Shown here: in pieces, positions 25,199 to 32,322 of the stretch
Layout of the letters: every line of letters starts with the position of its first letter
How positions within the stretch are numbered: the stretch's first letter is position 1
Assembly: GCF_014195635.1 (NCBI RefSeq)
Contig: NZ_JACICC010000002.1
Span: 1-64,000 of the forward strand
Origin: Pseudochelatococcus contaminans
GTDB taxonomy: Bacteria > Pseudomonadota > Alphaproteobacteria > Rhizobiales > Beijerinckiaceae
Direction: 5' to 3'
Length of the DNA stretch: 64,000 nt
The notes under the pieces: model-generated
The model's database searches: none
Told to the model about the DNA's origin: nothing
Seen by the model: the letters and a program-made list of their open reading frames with translations, nothing else
Program-made: the position numbers and the translations under genes

Positions 25199-25869
25199 TG
25201 CACGCGCTCTCTCTGTATTGGGGATGAAGCAGAGACTGATGGGTTTCGGCGCAGCCAATGAAATGTCGTGCCGGTGTGTGGAGACTGGAGATCCCAGACC
25301 AGCCAAACCCAATCGGCGGTGCCGCCGCCGGCCTTGCCGCCACGCTCCAGATACTCACCTGGCGGGCACGATGGCCGAGGCGTCAGAATGTAGACACGGC
25401 TCGGCGGGCGCTCGGCATAGAGGCCAACGGCACGCCCATCGCTCCCGAGGAATTTCAGATCGGCAAAGACGGCAACCTTGTTCGTCGCAATCGTCAGCGC
25501 CTTACGGATGAACGCTTCCGTGCCCTTGCCGCCGTAGAATGGCGGGTTGGTCACGATCGAATCGCAGTGTCCCAGCTTGAATGCGCAATCAGCGAGGAAG
25601 TCGATCTCACCGACAAACCAGTTCGCATCCGTCCGGCGCACGATATCAGAGCCATCCGCATCGTACCCGTGCGCGATCATCGTTCGGACGATGTTGCCCT
25701 TCCCGCATGCGGGATCCAGCGTCAGGCCGCGGAACTTCTCAACGGTCAGCAGCGCGGAGGTGCAATCCTCGCCCTCGACATACCAGTTGTATCTGTCGCG
25801 TTCCCAGACCTTCGCGGCCTTCGGGCGCGCTCTTTCCGTGACTGCATTTCCCGTGTCGATGGAGGTCAT
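25195..25869 (-). CDS. N6-adenine-type DNA methyltransferase
   Basis: 224 residues from ATG 25,869 (MTSIDTGNAVTERARPK), overlapping the upstream TGA as ATGA. Motif I DPACGKGN (about residue 52) binds S-adenosylmethionine and SIVTNPPF (about 107) is the catalytic NPPF motif of N6-adenine methylases. The usual motif order I then IV suggests the gamma/beta-like class. No restriction enzyme is adjacent, so it probably marks phage DNA against host restriction or affects gene expression. Confidence 0.85.
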   Translation of the reverse strand: MTSIDTGNAVTERARPKAAKVWERDRYNWYVEGEDCTSALLTVEKFRGLTLDPACGKGNIVRTMIAHGYDADGSDIVRRTDANWFVGEIDFLADCAFKLGHCDSIVTNPPFYGGKGTEAFIRKALTIATNKVAVFADLKFLGSDGRAVGLYAERPPSRVYILTPRPSCPPGEYLERGGKAGGGTADWVWLVWDLQSPHTGTTFHWLRRNPSVSASSPIQRERVQ

Positions 25870-26039
25870 GCCGGCACCCACGATTGCGATGCGCCCGGTA
25901 TCAGGCCATCCTCACGCGCCACGATGCGGCCTTTGGACGCCAGTTCGTCAAAGTTAGCATCAGTAACCCGGCGACCGGCTGGGATGGCAAAGATGCGGCG
26001 ACCGTTCACGGCGCGCTCGTCAGCGGTGAACTCGATCAT
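25866..26039 (-). CDS. Small hypothetical protein downstream of a poly-G tract
   Basis: 57 residues from ATG 26,039 (MIEFTADERAVNGRRIFAIP), directly after a run of nine G on the coding strand, which may double as its ribosome-binding site. The stop overlaps the methylase start. Removing one G would join this frame to the short upstream gene at 26,133, giving one 87-residue protein. Confidence 0.55.
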   Translation of the reverse strand: MIEFTADERAVNGRRIFAIPAGRRVTDANFDELASKGRIVAREDGLIPGASQSWVPA

Positions 26040-26133
26040 GATGAAGCCCCCCCCCTGTGAGCAGGCTCAGTGCGCGGGAAGCCGGTACAGACAGGCGCGC
26101 TGGATCTTTGCGAATAGGAATGCGCTCGCTCAT
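26020..26133 (-). CDS. Short frame upstream of the poly-G tract, possibly frameshifted
   Basis: 37 residues from ATG 26,133 (MSERIPIRKDPARLSVPASR), coupled to the RusA stop by ATGA. The frame runs through nine G (26,047-26,055) and ends shortly after with LHHDRVHR, which looks like out-of-frame sequence. It is either a tiny gene or the first half of a gene split by a one-base change in the homopolymer. Confidence 0.45.
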   Translation of the reverse strand: MSERIPIRKDPARLSVPASRALSLLTGGGLHHDRVHR

Positions 26134-26486
26134 GCCGCGCCCTCCGATAGGGTGACGAGGATCTGACCGCCCTCTACAGGCTCTCCACGCGAGATTGCGT
26201 AGGTCCAGTGGCGGTCATCAATGCCGGTGGCGTCCGCTACGCCATCGAGACTACTTTTTGCGCGGGCAAGCGCATTGTCGCTATCGTATGGACGCCAGTC
26301 GGGGGCGCAGAATACGATATCGACATGCATCCGCTCCCACGGCAGCTTGGTAATACCAGCGTCGATGCAAGCAATGCGCGCGTCAAAGCGAGCTTTCTTC
26401 GTTGCGCGCGCCTTCTCAGCCCAATGCGCGCGAGCATTCGGCGATAGAGCTGTAGCCGGCCACGGGAGTGAAACTTGGTACGTCAT
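26130..26486 (-). CDS. rusA: RusA-family Holliday junction resolvase
   Basis: 118 residues. LPWPATALSPNARAHWAEKA, an acidic YDSDNALARAKSSLDGVADA and GIDDRHW supply the conserved Asp residues of RusA endonucleases, which cut four-way DNA junctions in phage recombination. Start overlaps the upstream stop (ATGA). Confidence 0.88.
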   Translation of the reverse strand: MTYQVSLPWPATALSPNARAHWAEKARATKKARFDARIACIDAGITKLPWERMHVDIVFCAPDWRPYDSDNALARAKSSLDGVADATGIDDRHWTYAISRGEPVEGGQILVTLSEGAA

Positions 26487-26884
26487 GCCCGCGCCTCCCC
26501 GTAGATGCTGGATAGATACGGGAGCGATACACCATTGGGGCTGGTGTAGACGCGAATGCCCAGTTCATCCGATACGGGCCGATAGGTGGCACGTGGGCGG
26601 ACGGGGAGCGGCTCAGCAACGCGCGCGACCTGTTCGCCATCTTCAGCCATTGCGGCTTTCAATTTAGGCCAGTGCGCCCGTGCAGCGATCTTAGCCGCAG
26701 GAACACCCATGACGGCCCCGGTGTATTTGCCGGGATGACCGATCGTGCGCAGCTCTGATTGCAGGAGGCTCTGGCCACAGCCAAAAGCATCGCATATGAT
26801 CTTGAGGCCAACGCCGTCATTGCTAGCAGCAGCGGCGGCCCGGACCATTTGTTCGGTTAGCGAGACCTTACGGCGCGGCCTCAT
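26483..26884 (-). CDS. Hypothetical early phage protein
   Basis: 133 residues (MRPRRKVSLTEQMVRAAAAA). Basic start, then a possible helix-turn-helix-like stretch (VGLKIICDAFGCGQSLLQSE). No family recognised. Coupled by overlap to both neighbours in the early operon. Confidence 0.6.
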   Translation of the reverse strand: MRPRRKVSLTEQMVRAAAAASNDGVGLKIICDAFGCGQSLLQSELRTIGHPGKYTGAVMGVPAAKIAARAHWPKLKAAMAEDGEQVARVAEPLPVRPRATYRPVSDELGIRVYTSPNGVSLPYLSSIYGEARA

Positions 26885-27372
26885 TGCTCGCCTCCCGTCA
26901 CCGCCATCTGCCGGTGATCAGTAGACGCCAGCGGCGTTTCATTCTGGCCGCGATACGAGTCCAGAACATGCGAAGTCGCAACAATAGAATCGTGCTCATC
27001 GCCGGCTTCGGCTCTCGTTCTGGCAAAGTCATGCTCTAGTGCTCGCATCTGATTTTCCCTCACGGTTTCCCATGCCCGCCAGAGCCGCAAAAATGCGGAC
27101 GTAGGCAGATCCTTGGGAGGGCGGTAGCGCAGCGACCAAAGCAGGCTGTATCCAACACCTGTTTTCCTGCCGACGCGCTTCATCGCGTTTTGGTAATCTC
27201 CGGGGCCGCGTGACTCGCGCATGACCAGTTCATGCGACCACGACGATGCCCGGTCCACTGGATCAATATTATCGAGGAACGCGGTCGGCACTCGGTTAGC
27301 CTCCGTGGCTATTTGCGAATTTCTCAAAGACTTTTCGCACATCTGCAAACGGCTCCATGGTTTCTTGGCCAT
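26881..27372 (-). CDS. Hypothetical early phage protein
   Basis: 163 residues from ATG 27,372 (MAKKPWSRLQMCEKSLRNSQ); a longer in-frame reading exists but starts inside another gene. Contains MKRVGRKTGVGYSLLWSLRY then a charged helical region. The GVGYSLLWSLRYRPPKDLPT segment might be a DNA-contact region; this is a guess. It overlaps the end of the upstream gene by 77 bases. Confidence 0.55.
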   Translation of the reverse strand: MAKKPWSRLQMCEKSLRNSQIATEANRVPTAFLDNIDPVDRASSWSHELVMRESRGPGDYQNAMKRVGRKTGVGYSLLWSLRYRPPKDLPTSAFLRLWRAWETVRENQMRALEHDFARTRAEAGDEHDSIVATSHVLDSYRGQNETPLASTDHRQMAVTGGEQ

Positions 27373-27643
27373 GGGTTTGGACGACCTGTGCAGATGGAGA
27401 AGCTGAATGGATGTGACTGATGGCGTCGGGATTCCCGACACCGACATCGAAGACGACAACGTGATTTGGCTGGGCGATCTCTCGCGAGAGGCCGTCATGC
27501 GCGCCTACGTTCTGCGCAACCAAAGGAAGCGCGAGAGAGCGCGAACCCGGAGACGGATCGTCGAGATCAATCCCGGCGATGCACCCCAGCCATTCGAAGC
27601 CGGGGAAGATCGATAAACCGGAGAGCGTCGTGATGGTGGTCAT
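27296..27643 (-). CDS. Hypothetical protein coupled to the Cro-like gene
   Basis: 115 residues from ATG 27,643, which overlaps the stop of the Cro-like gene (ATGA). Low-complexity start (MTTITTLSGLSIFPGFEWLG) and no family. A plus-strand gene candidate (27,407-27,616) lies entirely inside it on the other strand, so only one of the two may be real. Confidence 0.4.
   Translation of the reverse strand: MTTITTLSGLSIFPGFEWLGCIAGIDLDDPSPGSRSLALPLVAQNVGAHDGLSREIAQPNHVVVFDVGVGNPDAISHIHSASPSAQVVQTHGQETMEPFADVRKVFEKFANSHGG
27407..27616 (+). CDS. Small charged protein, antisense to the early operon
   Basis: 69 residues with an acidic first half (IPDTDIEDDNVIWLGDL) and a very basic second half (RNQRKRERARTRRRIVEI). 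GGAG lies 7 bases before ATG 27,407. It reads as a normal protein, but it faces the opposite strand gene at 27,296-27,643 that is coupled to the Cro-like gene. Function unknown; a small nucleic-acid-binding protein is possible. Confidence 0.4.
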   Translation: MDVTDGVGIPDTDIEDDNVIWLGDLSREAVMRAYVLRNQRKRERARTRRRIVEINPGDAPQPFEAGEDR

Positions 27644-27864
27644 GACGCTCTCTTTTCTGGGGCGGAGAAAATGTCAGGGCGCAGTTCGTGCGCAGGGACG
27701 CCGGTCGCAGCCTCGATGGCGCGGACATGCTCAGCTGGAACCCCGCGCTTCGTGCGCGAGATCCAATGCCAAAGCGTCGATTGAGCGATGCCAAGCGTTT
27801 TTGCCAGTCGGACTTGACCGCCCGCTGCCTCAACCGCCCGCTTAAGTGCGTTGTTCTCAGCCAT
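27640..27864 (-). CDS. Cro-like regulator (YdaS family)
   Basis: 74 residues with a helix-turn-helix (AVEAAGGQVRLAKTLGIAQS, TLWHWISRTKRGVPAEHVRA) of the YdaS/CI-family type. First gene of the lytic minus-strand operon and divergent from the CI-like repressor, so it plays the Cro role. The -10 box of its promoter ends 7 bases before the ATG, which predicts a leaderless transcript. Confidence 0.85.
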   Translation of the reverse strand: MAENNALKRAVEAAGGQVRLAKTLGIAQSTLWHWISRTKRGVPAEHVRAIEAATGVPAHELRPDIFSAPEKRAS

Positions 27865-27865
27865 A

Positions 27866-27937
27866 ACCGATATATACCGACCTTTCGGTTTTATGACAAC
27901 CGTTTTATCGGTGGAGACTGTCGGTTATTTTTTCGGT
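27866..27937. promoter_or_regulatory. OR-like operator region and PR promoter
   Basis: Two 14-bp palindromes, ACCGACCTTTCGGT (27,876-27,889) and ACCGTTTTATCGGT (27,899-27,912), plus half-sites ACCGA at 27,866 and TCGGT at 27,921 and 27,933. Minus-strand promoter for the Cro-like gene: -35 TTGTCA (27,899-27,894), 17 bp, -10 TATATA (27,876-27,871), with one palindrome filling the spacer. A TATCGA 7 bases before the repressor ATG is a possible -10 for repressor maintenance. The same pattern recurs at 31,135-31,196. Confidence 0.85.
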
Positions 27938-27949
27938 ATCGACACTATT

Positions 27950-28645
27950 ATGAGCAATATCGGCGAGCGCGTGGCGGAATATCGGCGGAGAGCCGGCCTA
28001 TCCCAAGTGGATCTGGCCGCGCGTGTCGGCATGAGTCAGCAAGGCATACAGTCGATAGAGGCCGGGGAATCCAAGAATCCGCGGAAAATATTGGAGCTTG
28101 CGCGTGCACTCGGCGTAACGCCGGAGTTTCTGAAAACAGGCTTGCGAAGGCTAGATGCCCCCGTCTCCCCCCTTCCCACGCCCCCCAGTAGCGCTCAAAT
28201 TGATTACGTCAAGGTGATAGGCGAGGTCGCGGCCGGAACGTGGAGGGAGGTCTCGTATACTGAATTTGAGGCTTACGATATACCGCTTCCCGTCGATTCA
28301 CGCTGGCGCAAGGAAGATGTCTTTGCGCTGGTCGTTCGAGGAAACTCAATCAACCGACAAGCGCGTGACGGCTCGTTTGTTTTGTGTTTGCAGGTGTATG
28401 CAGCACCTCGTGATTTGGATGACGGGGACTGGGTCGTTGTGGAGCGCCTGCGCGGCGACATGATCGAGACAACTGTCAAAAGGGCGGTCCGCCTGTCAGA
28501 CGGCAGGTTTGCTTTGCGCCCCGACAGCGATGACCCGAAGTTTCAGGATGACATAATTCTCGATGCCGATACCTGTGACGGCGACGACATAGTTAAGGTG
28601 AGTGCGTTTGTTCTGGAATTTATCAGGCCCGCAACGCGGTTTTAG
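27950..28645 (+). CDS. CI-like phage repressor with S24 peptidase domain
   Basis: 231 residues from ATG 27,950 (MSNIGERVAEYRRRAGLSQV). N-terminal HTH_XRE (AGLSQVDLAARVGMSQQGIQ; residues about 5-65), linker rich in Pro, and a C-terminal LexA/CI S24 domain with the serine in VRGNSIN (about 130) and the lysine in ETTVKRAV (about 170). It keeps the prophage silent and would self-cleave on RecA activation. No ribosome-binding site is visible, consistent with a leaderless message like lambda cI from PRM. Earlier in-frame starts run through the operators and are rejected. Confidence 0.92.
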   Translation: MSNIGERVAEYRRRAGLSQVDLAARVGMSQQGIQSIEAGESKNPRKILELARALGVTPEFLKTGLRRLDAPVSPLPTPPSSAQIDYVKVIGEVAAGTWREVSYTEFEAYDIPLPVDSRWRKEDVFALVVRGNSINRQARDGSFVLCLQVYAAPRDLDDGDWVVVERLRGDMIETTVKRAVRLSDGRFALRPDSDDPKFQDDIILDADTCDGDDIVKVSAFVLEFIRPATRF

Positions 28646-28693
28646 TTGGCGTGGCCGCGCGTATATCAAGGATGTGATGGGCGCGGAGCGCCG

Positions 28694-28723
28694 CATAAAA
28701 GAAGACCCCGCCGAAGCGAGGCC
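28694..28723 (-). terminator. Rho-independent terminator behind the KilA-N gene
   Basis: Minus-strand hairpin GGCCTCGC, TTCG loop, GCGGGGTC (28,704-28,723), followed by TTCTTTTATG. It lies 10 bases past the stop of the KilA-N gene and 49 bases from the stop of the convergent repressor gene. Confidence 0.75.
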
Positions 28724-28732
28724 TTAATTCGC

Positions 28733-29530
28733 TCACGACGCTTTGCGATATCTTATGGCAGCGGGCGGCGGTGCCGCAGAAATAGAGATGAGCTTAGGGA
28801 GAAATTGCAATGCATTGCTGTCTCTCGGCCTAAAATAGTCCACAGCCCTACGAGGCAGCCACACCTCGCGGAAATGGCGGCGGAAATCACCTAAGAGAAA
28901 TTCTGGGTATGCCTTGGCGCTCACCACGCGACCATCTTCGTATACGTGTCGGTATTTCGGTAGGGATTCGGTGTCGATGTTATGACTATCTCGAAGCCAC
29001 CTACAGAACATCTGCCCCTGCGAAATATCCGGCAGCATCGCCTCGGGAAGAGTGTACCCCATGCGCTCCAAGGGGCCAATGAGCAGAATTGTCAGCTCTC
29101 CCAGTACCGAGAAGTGACCATCAGGGACGTTCGGCTGGTTCTCTGTATACCGCCTCAAATGGTACGGCATAATGACTGCTGGAGGTGCGTTACCAGAAAT
29201 CCAATCGTAAACCCACTTGCTGACCCTAACTGCGAACTGGGGGGAGAGCCATTGAGCGAGATGGATAGCGACCTGGGGATGAACCCACGTGCCTTGCAAG
29301 CGAGGCTCACCGCCCGCGTTCGTCTGGATAAGCTCCGTCGTGCGAATATGCACGACGGCCGAGAGCTCATCAGCAAACTCTTTGGCAGAAGGCAGCCGCC
29401 AGTAGTCCGGCCATCGCTTGCCCGCCGCCCGGCACATCGCTGTCGCGTTGATATAGCCGTCTTGTGGCCGCTGGGGGATAACTTCTCCGCCTTCGACACG
29501 GTGCCGAATTAACTCAAAATGCCCCTGCAT
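28733..29530 (-). CDS. KilA-N protein, BstA-like phage-defence candidate
   Basis: 265 residues. Residues about 5-115 are a KilA-N DNA-binding domain (GYINATAMCRAAGKRWPDYW, TWVHPQVAIHLAQWLSPQFA, VSKWVYDWISG). Residues about 125-250 form a second conserved region (GHFSVLGELTILLIGPLERM, LPDISQ-type motif in MLPDISQGQMFCRWLRDS, YRHVYEDGRVVSAKAYPE, DFRRHFREVWLP). This layout resembles, from memory, the BstA family: prophage proteins that abort infection by other phages and are encoded behind the repressor. Here it sits directly downstream of, and convergent with, the repressor gene. A KilA-N antirepressor is the alternative. Confidence 0.7.
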   Translation of the reverse strand: MQGHFELIRHRVEGGEVIPQRPQDGYINATAMCRAAGKRWPDYWRLPSAKEFADELSAVVHIRTTELIQTNAGGEPRLQGTWVHPQVAIHLAQWLSPQFAVRVSKWVYDWISGNAPPAVIMPYHLRRYTENQPNVPDGHFSVLGELTILLIGPLERMGYTLPEAMLPDISQGQMFCRWLRDSHNIDTESLPKYRHVYEDGRVVSAKAYPEFLLGDFRRHFREVWLPRRAVDYFRPRDSNALQFLPKLISISAAPPPAAIRYRKAS

Positions 29531-29537
29531 AAAATCT

Positions 29538-29562
29538 CACTCCGAAAAATCGCGCCGGAGTG
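29538..29562. promoter_or_regulatory. Inverted repeat at the start of the KilA-N gene
   Basis: CACTCCG (29,538-29,544) and CGGAGTG (29,556-29,562) form a perfect 7-bp inverted repeat with an 11-bp AT-rich spacer, 8 bases upstream of the KilA-N start codon and next to a plus-strand TTGACA (29,564-29,569). It could be an autoregulatory operator, or a hairpin in the leader. Confidence 0.45.
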
Positions 29563-29592
29563 CTTGACAGCGGAATCGTAAACAGCCATATC

Positions 29593-29669
29593 GTGCCTAT
29601 CGAAAGTAGCCGCTGCAAGCCCTACCGGGCCTTGCTGCAAGAGAGCCGGGCCTGCCAGCCCGGCTTTTT
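29593..29669 (+). ncRNA. Candidate small RNA upstream of the KilA-N gene
   Basis: No protein gene precedes the plus-strand terminator at 29,644-29,669. A TTGACA lies at 29,564 with only a weak -10 (CATATC at 29,587). The predicted transcript of about 75 nt contains a first hairpin (AAGCCC / GGGCCTT, around 29,611-29,627), a repeated GCTGCAAG, and the terminator stem. It diverges from the KilA-N gene. Evidence is structural only. Confidence 0.35.
29644..29669 (+). terminator. Strong plus-strand terminator without an upstream gene
   Basis: Perfect 8-bp stem AGCCGGGC / GCCCGGCT with a 6-base loop, followed by TTTTG (29,666-29,670; five T counting the stem end). Nearest plus-strand gene upstream is the repressor, which ends 1 kb away beyond an oppositely oriented gene. 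Confidence 0.8.
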
Positions 29670-29839
29670 GCTGTGCAGGATTGCGCAGCCCGCTGCACAT
29701 GTGCACTTGAGCGCAGCCATTCAAGGCCACCATCTATATTTAGTGGGTATTTTTTCGATATTCCCGATATGTTTCCGCTAGATCTTGATTTGCATGCTAT
29801 CCGGGCTCTCCCCACCGGACTTCTATGGCACGCTAGCGC

Positions 29840-29869
29840 GCCCCCGGCTTACACTGGGGGCTTTTTATT
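29840..29869 (+). terminator. Second plus-strand terminator, near the ParA-like gene end
   Basis: Stem GCCCCC / GGGGGC (29,840-29,845 and 29,856-29,861) with a 10-base loop, followed by TTTTTATT. It lies 20 bases from the stop of the minus-strand ParA-like gene. On the minus strand the hairpin lacks a U-tract. Stretch 29,670-29,839 holds no convincing protein gene. Confidence 0.7.
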
Positions 29870-29889
29870 GGACTCTCTAATCGGGCGAA

Positions 29890-30930
29890 TCACAATACGC
29901 TGACCAAGTATTCAAGCTCTTTCTTATATTTTGTTTGCGACTGGTTTACCTGTAGGCGGCTCCCGTTGACTGTATGGAATTGACCCACCTTTAGCTTTGG
30001 TATTGGAATCCCCTCAGCGCCGCTAATTCGGCCAGCAGACATGAAGTCATCAGTTATCACGAAGGCGTCAGCTGGGTCTGCCACATCAAACAGCTCTGGA
30101 TATCTCGAGGCCGTAGCATAGGCCTTCTCAACATACATTTGCGATGCCCTGTCTTTCACCCCCTTTTTAGGGCTCCTAGCTCCAACCATGGTCATAACCA
30201 CTGCCGCGACTTTTGGCACCCTCATCCCGCCAGCACGCTCCGCCCAAATGTTAAAGTCACTATCTGGGCTGGATAACATGTTAAGTGTGATGTCCAGAGA
30301 TTCTATAGAGTGCTCATCGACCCTCACAGGCACAATCAGCGCATCAGCCGCACACCAAGCAAGATGCGTCCCGCCCCCGTAAAACGGGCTGCAGTCCATG
30401 AGGATTTTTGTACAGCCCTTTGATTCAGCCTCATTCTCAAGAATATCCTTAAGACTGAACAGTATATTATTGACTGCCTTCTTGTTCCCTGCCGCCATCG
30501 CCTGCTGCAGCTGCTGATAAAGTGCAGACGGAAATGCGAATAGCCGACCATCACCAGCGACAAAAACACCTTTTTTACCACCCTTAAACTGGTCATTGTA
30601 GGCGCTTATCATGTAAGATATATCAGCCGGGATCTCCCCAAATGCTGGGCCAAGTACTTTTGGCTGCATTGCGTCGCTAATAGTTACCTCTGGGCTCTCG
30701 CCGCGCATGATTGACTCGGTAAGATTCCGTTGAGGGCAAAGGTCAGCGACTAAAGTTGGCTCATCGCGGGTAAATAGCCATGCCAAATTAAATGAAAGGG
30801 TTGATTTGCCAATACCGCCTCTCAAGTTGGATACGGCATATGATCTTCTCTTAAATGACACATGGGAGATAAAACCATCTTCCAGAGACTTGTCATGATT
30901 GGCGATTATTCTACTCAGGCCGCTGCTCAT
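29890..30930 (-). CDS. ParA-like ATPase, orphan, AT-rich
   Basis: 346 residues from ATG 30,930 (MSSGLSRIIANHDKSLEDGF), chosen because GGAG lies at proper distance; two earlier in-frame ATGs exist. Walker A SNLRGGIGKSTLSFNLAW (about residue 35) has Arg in place of the signature Lys of ParA-type deviant motifs; Walker B is KILMDCSP. ParA ATPases partition DNA or position complexes, usually with a ParB partner, but no ParB gene is next to it. A/T content is well above the rest of the prophage, suggesting separate acquisition. A phage-exclusion or plasmid-derived role is possible. Confidence 0.75.
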   Translation of the reverse strand: MSSGLSRIIANHDKSLEDGFISHVSFKRRSYAVSNLRGGIGKSTLSFNLAWLFTRDEPTLVADLCPQRNLTESIMRGESPEVTISDAMQPKVLGPAFGEIPADISYMISAYNDQFKGGKKGVFVAGDGRLFAFPSALYQQLQQAMAAGNKKAVNNILFSLKDILENEAESKGCTKILMDCSPFYGGGTHLAWCAADALIVPVRVDEHSIESLDITLNMLSSPDSDFNIWAERAGGMRVPKVAAVVMTMVGARSPKKGVKDRASQMYVEKAYATASRYPELFDVADPADAFVITDDFMSAGRISGAEGIPIPKLKVGQFHTVNGSRLQVNQSQTKYKKELEYLVSVL

Positions 30931-31134
30931 TAGGGGCGCTCCAGTTATCGGGTGCATATCCATGGCACATGCGGTGCAGGCCGTCAACGATTCAGCAGGT
31001 CAATATTATTTTTGCAGGTCGATGGCGAACCAGCAGGCCGACAGGGATGCGGCGACCCAATTAAATATGCGCGGCTCTCCCCTATTCTCATCATCCCTTA
31101 TACCCCATGCCGGAAGCGAGGCGATACTGAAAAA

Positions 31135-31196
31135 ACCGATTATTTAGAAAATAACCGAAATTACGGTTGACATGAAAACCGAATTATCGGTATTGT
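31135..31196 (+). promoter_or_regulatory. OL-like operators and PL promoter
   Basis: Two 14-bp palindromes, ACCGAAATTACGGT (31,154-31,167; one mismatch) and ACCGAATTATCGGT (31,178-31,191), and a half-site ACCGA at 31,135. Promoter: -35 TTGACA (31,167-31,172), 18 bp, -10 TATTGT (31,191-31,196). One operator fills the spacer, as at PR. This promoter drives the plus-strand recombination/integration operon. The rest of the gap 30,931-31,243 shows nothing further. Confidence 0.85.
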
Positions 31197-31243
31197 CTCC
31201 CCATACCCCACGAAGCGCACAGCGCAGGGGGATGGAGAGAGCA

Positions 31244-31667
31244 ATGACATCTACAGTTTCAATCGACATCGACCGTGAGGTGCTGATCCGCGCCATCATC
31301 AGCGGCGACTACTCTGTCTCACCGACTGCCCCCGTTCTGGCTGCCGCTGCCAGCGAACTTGTGGCGTTCGAGCCCCCAGCGTCTCCCCTCATCGGACAAC
31401 ACGTCGTCATCCGCACCTATTCGGCAGGCGTCCATTTCGGCACGCTGATCGCGAAAGACGGCACGAACGTCCTCCTCCGCGATGCTCGTCGCCTCTACCG
31501 CTGGTCTGGCGCGTTCACGCTGTCCGAGGTCGCCACAAAGGGCGTCGGCACGGAAAGCACCCGCATCGCCGCTGAAATCCCGTTTATCGAGCTGACGCAG
31601 GCTATCGAGATCATCCCGACGACGGAAGTTGCGCGCGCCACGTTCGCCAAGATCCACGAGCCCTCGG

Positions 31668-31675
<8 letters not shown>
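31244..31675 (+). CDS. DUF6948-type hypothetical, first gene of the leftward-arm operon
   Basis: 143 residues from ATG 31,244 (MTSTVSIDIDREVLIRAIIS), with GGAGAG upstream. The core (GQHVVIRTYSAGVHFGTLIA, LLRDARRLYRWSGAFTLSEV, IPFIELTQAIEIIPTTEVA) matches small phage proteins of the DUF6948 type, whose function is unknown. It is the first gene behind PL and is coupled to the Gly-rich gene downstream. Confidence 0.75.
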
Positions 31676-31886
<211 letters not shown>

Positions 31887-31944
31887 TCCGTCATGCGGAG
31901 GCGCGCCTGTGCCTCCGCCCTCCACCGAAATTCCGGAGGCGAGT

Positions 31945-32322
31945 ATGAACACCCAATCCCAAACCTACCCCCTTGACGAGTTCCCGGTTTTGATCCGTCC
32001 AGGCGTCTCCATCGGTATGATCACGGATGGCATTGCTGATCTGGCGATAGCCTGGGACGACGAGCAGGGCCGGGCCTATATCGAGCGCGTCGAGAGCATT
32101 TCCCTGCGCACGGACGACACCACGAAGAAAGACGCCCCCCATGGGAGTGAGTGCCTTTCTGAGCATCATCCTCTGTTTGCGCTGATCGCGGATGAAATCG
32201 AGCGCCGCGCAGACGCCGGGGACATCGAGCTGAAATTCGACCGCGAGCCCGATCCCGATTACCTCCGCGATTTGCATGCGGATCGCGGCCTTTACGTCAA
32301 ACCAGGCAGGAGAGCAGCGTGA
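31945..32322 (+). CDS. Hypothetical phage protein
   Basis: 125 residues from ATG 31,945 (MNTQSQTYPLDEFPVLIRPG), with a strong GGAGG. Acidic, with SIGMITDGIADLAIAWDDEQ and a C-terminal helical part (LFALIADEIERRADAGDIEL). No family recognised. Stop overlaps the next start (TGATG). Confidence 0.6.
   Translation: MNTQSQTYPLDEFPVLIRPGVSIGMITDGIADLAIAWDDEQGRAYIERVESISLRTDDTTKKDAPHGSECLSEHHPLFALIADEIERRADAGDIELKFDREPDPDYLRDLHADRGLYVKPGRRAA

Noticed and set aside
25195-25869. Restriction-modification system
   Set aside because: Only a methylase with motifs DPACGKGN and NPPF is present; no restriction endonuclease gene is adjacent, and the HNH gene is 10 kb away in another operon.
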